From an uncultured Clostridia bacterium (GTDB lineage Bacteria > Bacillota > Clostridia > Oscillospirales > QAKW01), in NCBI GenBank assembly GCA_947627315.1, contig CANQVN010000003.1:1-45117 (forward strand): a DNA stretch of 45,117 nt, read 5' to 3'. A model generated the notes under the pieces. It saw nothing but the letters and a program-made list of their open reading frames with translations. It had not been told where the DNA came from and ran no database searches. Both the position numbers and the translations under genes were made by a program. This document shows, piece after piece, positions 42,007-45,117 of this stretch; position 1 is the first letter of the stretch; each line of letters opens with the position of its first letter.

Positions 42007-43699
42007 ATTTCTGTACCTCCTTTTGGCGGAGGGCTGCCAAATGGATCACCTCATCAATTTCATCTTTGAAGTTGAAATCCACTTCCACATGACCGTCATT
42101 GTAAAGTGTCAGCTTGTCAATGAAGGCTGCGACCATCTCTTCATCGAGCATTTCCGCATCCTTGTACCGCTCAATCAAGGATGCCCAGTGACTTTTTTTA
42201 GCGTATTCGGGACTATACTGCTCGGCCTTGTCTTCAAGCTCTTTCAAAAAGATTTTCAGCTCGTCCGCCTTGCTTGCCTGCACCTGACTCATCTCAAAAT
42301 AATCCGTTCGACTGATTACTCCGTTTGTCATGTCTTCGTACAGGTTGGATTTACGCTCCACACAATACGCAATGTCACGCTTCACAGAGCGAATCTGATC
42401 GCAGAGAATCCGATACTTGGTTTTGCTGGATTCTCTTTTATTCAGCTCTGTAATCACAGCTTGAGAATCGGCAAACAATTTCATCTGTGTTTTTATCAAC
42501 CGCAATGCAACGCTTTCTACATCCGCCTGTTTCACAGCTTTTTTGGAGCAGTAAGAGGAATTATAATTTTCGTGCAAAGCGCAGTAGTACCACCAGTTTT
42601 TCTCTCCATGATGACCGTTTTTATGGCGGAGAAACATTGCCTGTCCGCATTCGCCGCAGCGCAAATGGCCTTTGAATATACTTGCCTTTTTGCTTTTGCA
42701 ATTCGGCTTAGAAACCATGCCGTGTTCCTGCTTCGTCTGTTCAAAATAGGCCTGCGCTTTTTCAAATAGATCTTCCGTCACAATCGGTTCATGCGTCCCC
42801 TTTGTAACCGTCCATTCTTCTTTCGGTAGAGGAGAACATCCTTTTTTACCGGTTGCAAAGTAATCGGAACGGAATTTTCCGCTCACCATCCATCCGAGAT
42901 AGATCTGATTATCCAAAATCCGGCGAACGGTTTGCATATACCATTTGGAATTCTTAAAATGGTCGGTAGTCGCCACGCCTCGGTCATATAGGATTCGCCC
43001 GGGAGATGGCACGCCCCTCGCATTCAGCGTTGTTGCGATGGAATGCAATGTGCAGCCATCGGCCAGCATTTCAAACATTTCTTTTACGATTGGCGCCGTC
43101 TCTTCATCAACAATGAGATGGTGTTTGTCAAGAGGGTCCAGAAGGTATCCGTAAGGTGCGCGGCTTCCGGAAAATTTACCCTGCTGCTGGATAGAACGCA
43201 TCGTAGAGCATATTTTTCGGGAAATATCCTTGGCATACATCTCGTTCGCCATATTTTGAAGCTGAACTGCGATATCCGCCTGCTGATATTTAGAATCAAA
43301 CTGATTTGTAACAGCAATAAAGCGCACACCGAAGAATGGGAACACCATCTCGATGTATTCGCCCGATTCAATGAAGTTTCGCCCCAATCTTGAGAGGTCT
43401 TTTACGATTACGCAGTTGACCTTTTTATCCCGTATATCATTCATCATCCGGGCAAAATCCGGGCGATCAAAATCAGTTCCGGTCATATCGTCATCGCAAT
43501 AGATATCGAATACTTCCATATCTGCTTGTTCCGAAGCAAAATCTTTCAAGAGCTGTATCTGCGTTCCAATAGAATCGGATGCGATCTTCTGTTCGTTTTC
43601 AACAGAGAGTCTGGCATACAAGGCGGCTGAATAAACGATTTGCTTCTCGGTGGAGGCAGAGTTCGCTATTGCGCCATTTTTTCGGCTCTTTCGGGCCAT
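41996..43699 (-). CDS. Large serine recombinase 2
   Basis: YARLSVENEQ...VKDLSRLGRNFIESGEYIEMVFPFFGVRFIAV; zinc ribbon CGECGQAMF; 11-bp overlap with recombinase 1. Confidence 0.95.
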   Translation of the reverse strand: MARKSRKNGAIANSASTEKQIVYSAALYARLSVENEQKIASDSIGTQIQLLKDFASEQADMEVFDIYCDDDMTGTDFDRPDFARMMNDIRDKKVNCVIVKDLSRLGRNFIESGEYIEMVFPFFGVRFIAVTNQFDSKYQQADIAVQLQNMANEMYAKDISRKICSTMRSIQQQGKFSGSRAPYGYLLDPLDKHHLIVDEETAPIVKEMFEMLADGCTLHSIATTLNARGVPSPGRILYDRGVATTDHFKNSKWYMQTVRRILDNQIYLGWMVSGKFRSDYFATGKKGCSPLPKEEWTVTKGTHEPIVTEDLFEKAQAYFEQTKQEHGMVSKPNCKSKKASIFKGHLRCGECGQAMFLRHKNGHHGEKNWWYYCALHENYNSSYCSKKAVKQADVESVALRLIKTQMKLFADSQAVITELNKRESSKTKYRILCDQIRSVKRDIAYCVERKSNLYEDMTNGVISRTDYFEMSQVQASKADELKIFLKELEDKAEQYSPEYAKKSHWASLIERYKDAEMLDEEMVAAFIDKLTLYNDGHVEVDFNFKDEIDEVIHLAALRQKEVQKYAV

Positions 43700-45117
43700 G
43701 ATGCCACCTCCTCTGTCTGCATATAATATTCCTTTACCACATCAACCAACCGTTTATAATCCTGTTCGTTAGAGAAGTCAACGCTGATCCGTTTTCCCTC
43801 ATATACGGAGATTTTGTCAATCAGTCGGACTGCGGCTACTCGTTCAAGACTTTGCAAATTTCGATATTCCATATAGGCACGGATCCATTCCTTTTCCTCG
43901 CTGTCTCCGCTCAGAAACATGGATAGCTCTTTTTGGAGCTGCTCTTTGGAGATTAGAGCTTGTTTTATTTTGGAATCATACCTTCCGGTAATATCGAGAT
44001 AATCGTCCTTGCTTAGGACACCTTCCTTCATATCTTCATAGGCAGATACCTTCAACCTACGGTATCGTTCTGTTTCAGCATCGACCGCAACGAGACGATC
44101 TCTAATTTTTGCGCTGTTCATTTTTAAGGTCGGCCTGTCTTTAATCGCTTGCAGACAATCGAGCAATTCGGTAATCATACGGATATGCTCCTGCATAACT
44201 GCTAAAACATCCGCTTCCAGTATCTTTTCGGATATCTGATGGTTACTGCATGCGCCCGTCTTTTTGTGATTACCGCATACATAATAGGCAAACTTTTTCC
44301 CGCCGGATGTTGTGGTCTTTCGCACCATAGCCCCATGACAGTCGCCACATTCCAAAAGCCCGGATAATGGCAGAACCTTGTCAAGCTTCTGGGATGTTCT
44401 TGTATCCAGTTCGAGCAAACGCTGCACAACTGCAAATTGACTCGGTGCGATAATCGGCTCGTGTGCATTCTCAACCACCGCCCACTTATCACGGTCGTTA
44501 ACGACTACGGTTTTGATTTTGTAATTTGGCCGTGTACGCACGCCCTGCACCAATGTTCCGGTATATACGGGGTTTGTGAGGATGCGCCGAACGGCTACCG
44601 GCGTCCATTGTGCCTGTTCGCTTGTCTTAAAGGCGGTTTTGAACGGTTGTCCCGTGCTCCGCTTGTACTCCATAGGCGACAGAACACCTTGTTCAATCAG
44701 TTTTTTACAGATAGCATCAGGATTATAACCTTCCAACTTCCATGCAAAAATATCTCTTACGACCTCTGCAGCATACGGGTCAATCACCAATTGATTTTTG
44801 TTCTCCTCGGATTTAACATATCCATAAGGAGCAAAAGCGCCGATAAATTCGCCGTTTTTTCGCTTGACCTGAAGCTGACTGCGTATCTTGATGGAAATAT
44901 CTCTGCAATAGTTGTCATTCATCAGGTTCTTGAGCGTAATATTGAAATCGGAATCTCCTGTGCCTGTAACGGTATCGATATTATCATTGATAGCGATCAA
45001 ACGCACTCCATAATACGGAAAAAGACGACCGATATACTTTCCGGCATTGATGTACTCTCTGCCGAAACGGGACAGATCTTTTACAATGACACAGTTCACC
45101 GCTCCGGCACGGATGTC
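43666..45117 (-). CDS. Large serine recombinase 3 (5' end off window)
   Basis: DIRAGAVNCVIVKDLSRFGREYINAGKYIGRLFPYYGVRLIAINDN; zinc ribbon CGDCHGAMV; frame open to 45117; catalytic-serine region not visible; 34-bp overlap with recombinase 2. Confidence 0.93.
   Translation of the reverse strand, partial: DIRAGAVNCVIVKDLSRFGREYINAGKYIGRLFPYYGVRLIAINDNIDTVTGTGDSDFNITLKNLMNDNYCRDISIKIRSQLQVKRKNGEFIGAFAPYGYVKSEENKNQLVIDPYAAEVVRDIFAWKLEGYNPDAICKKLIEQGVLSPMEYKRSTGQPFKTAFKTSEQAQWTPVAVRRILTNPVYTGTLVQGVRTRPNYKIKTVVVNDRDKWAVVENAHEPIIAPSQFAVVQRLLELDTRTSQKLDKVLPLSGLLECGDCHGAMVRKTTTSGGKKFAYYVCGNHKKTGACSNHQISEKILEADVLAVMQEHIRMITELLDCLQAIKDRPTLKMNSAKIRDRLVAVDAETERYRRLKVSAYEDMKEGVLSKDDYLDITGRYDSKIKQALISKEQLQKELSMFLSGDSEEKEWIRAYMEYRNLQSLERVAAVRLIDKISVYEGKRISVDFSNEQDYKRLVDVVKEYYMQTEEVASWPERAEKMAQ

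Larger units (their letters stand above)
40271..45117. mobile_element. One end of an integrated element inserted in spoVAC, carrying three serine recombinases; other end outside window
   Basis: Break in spoVAC homology near 40271, then three tandem large serine recombinases to the window edge. Confidence 0.8.

Noticed and set aside
42023-42769. 248-aa plus-strand ORF antisense to serine recombinase 2
   Set aside because: Antisense shadow; the minus-strand recombinase motifs are unambiguous
40390-45117. Interpretation as a full prophage
   Set aside because: Only recombinases are visible; no phage structural or replication genes in the window, so the element type cannot be decided

Overview
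The window is a Clostridia/Ruminococcaceae-like chromosomal segment made mostly of housekeeping and sporulation genes. From left to right it contains: a HicB-like antitoxin and an IS30-family transposase; comEB; a conserved clostridial protein; a lipoprotein; a PBP; T-box-alaS; a HIT protein; a PHP-domain protein; a Trp-type T-box with a three-gene ABC transporter; an N/Q-rich small protein; mgtE with a structured leader; recJ; rel; dtd; an MBL hydrolase; hemZ; ligA; a PPTase; tRNA-Asn; a BlaI/BlaR1-like pair; a tyrosine recombinase; a HAD hydrolase; an intact sigK; lysC; hom; an ACT-domain protein; ytvI-like; THF riboswitch-folT; a GME-fold protein; radA; cwlD-like; a membrane protein; hslO; spoVAE; and spoVAD. 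The main discovery candidate is at the right end. Directly upstream of spoVAD, only about the last 40 codons of spoVAC are present (minus strand, 40148..~40270). The rest of spoVAC is replaced by an element whose visible end carries three tandem large serine recombinase genes, the third running off the window. This looks like a sigK-skin-like intervening element splitting a forespore spore-germination gene (spoVAC) while the neighbouring sporulation genes stay intact. Secondary candidates are a mgtE leader with a mutually exclusive RBS-sequestering hairpin, a three-hairpin 5' UTR upstream of a lipoprotein, an atypical alaS T-box, and a twin BlaI-type operator promoter.
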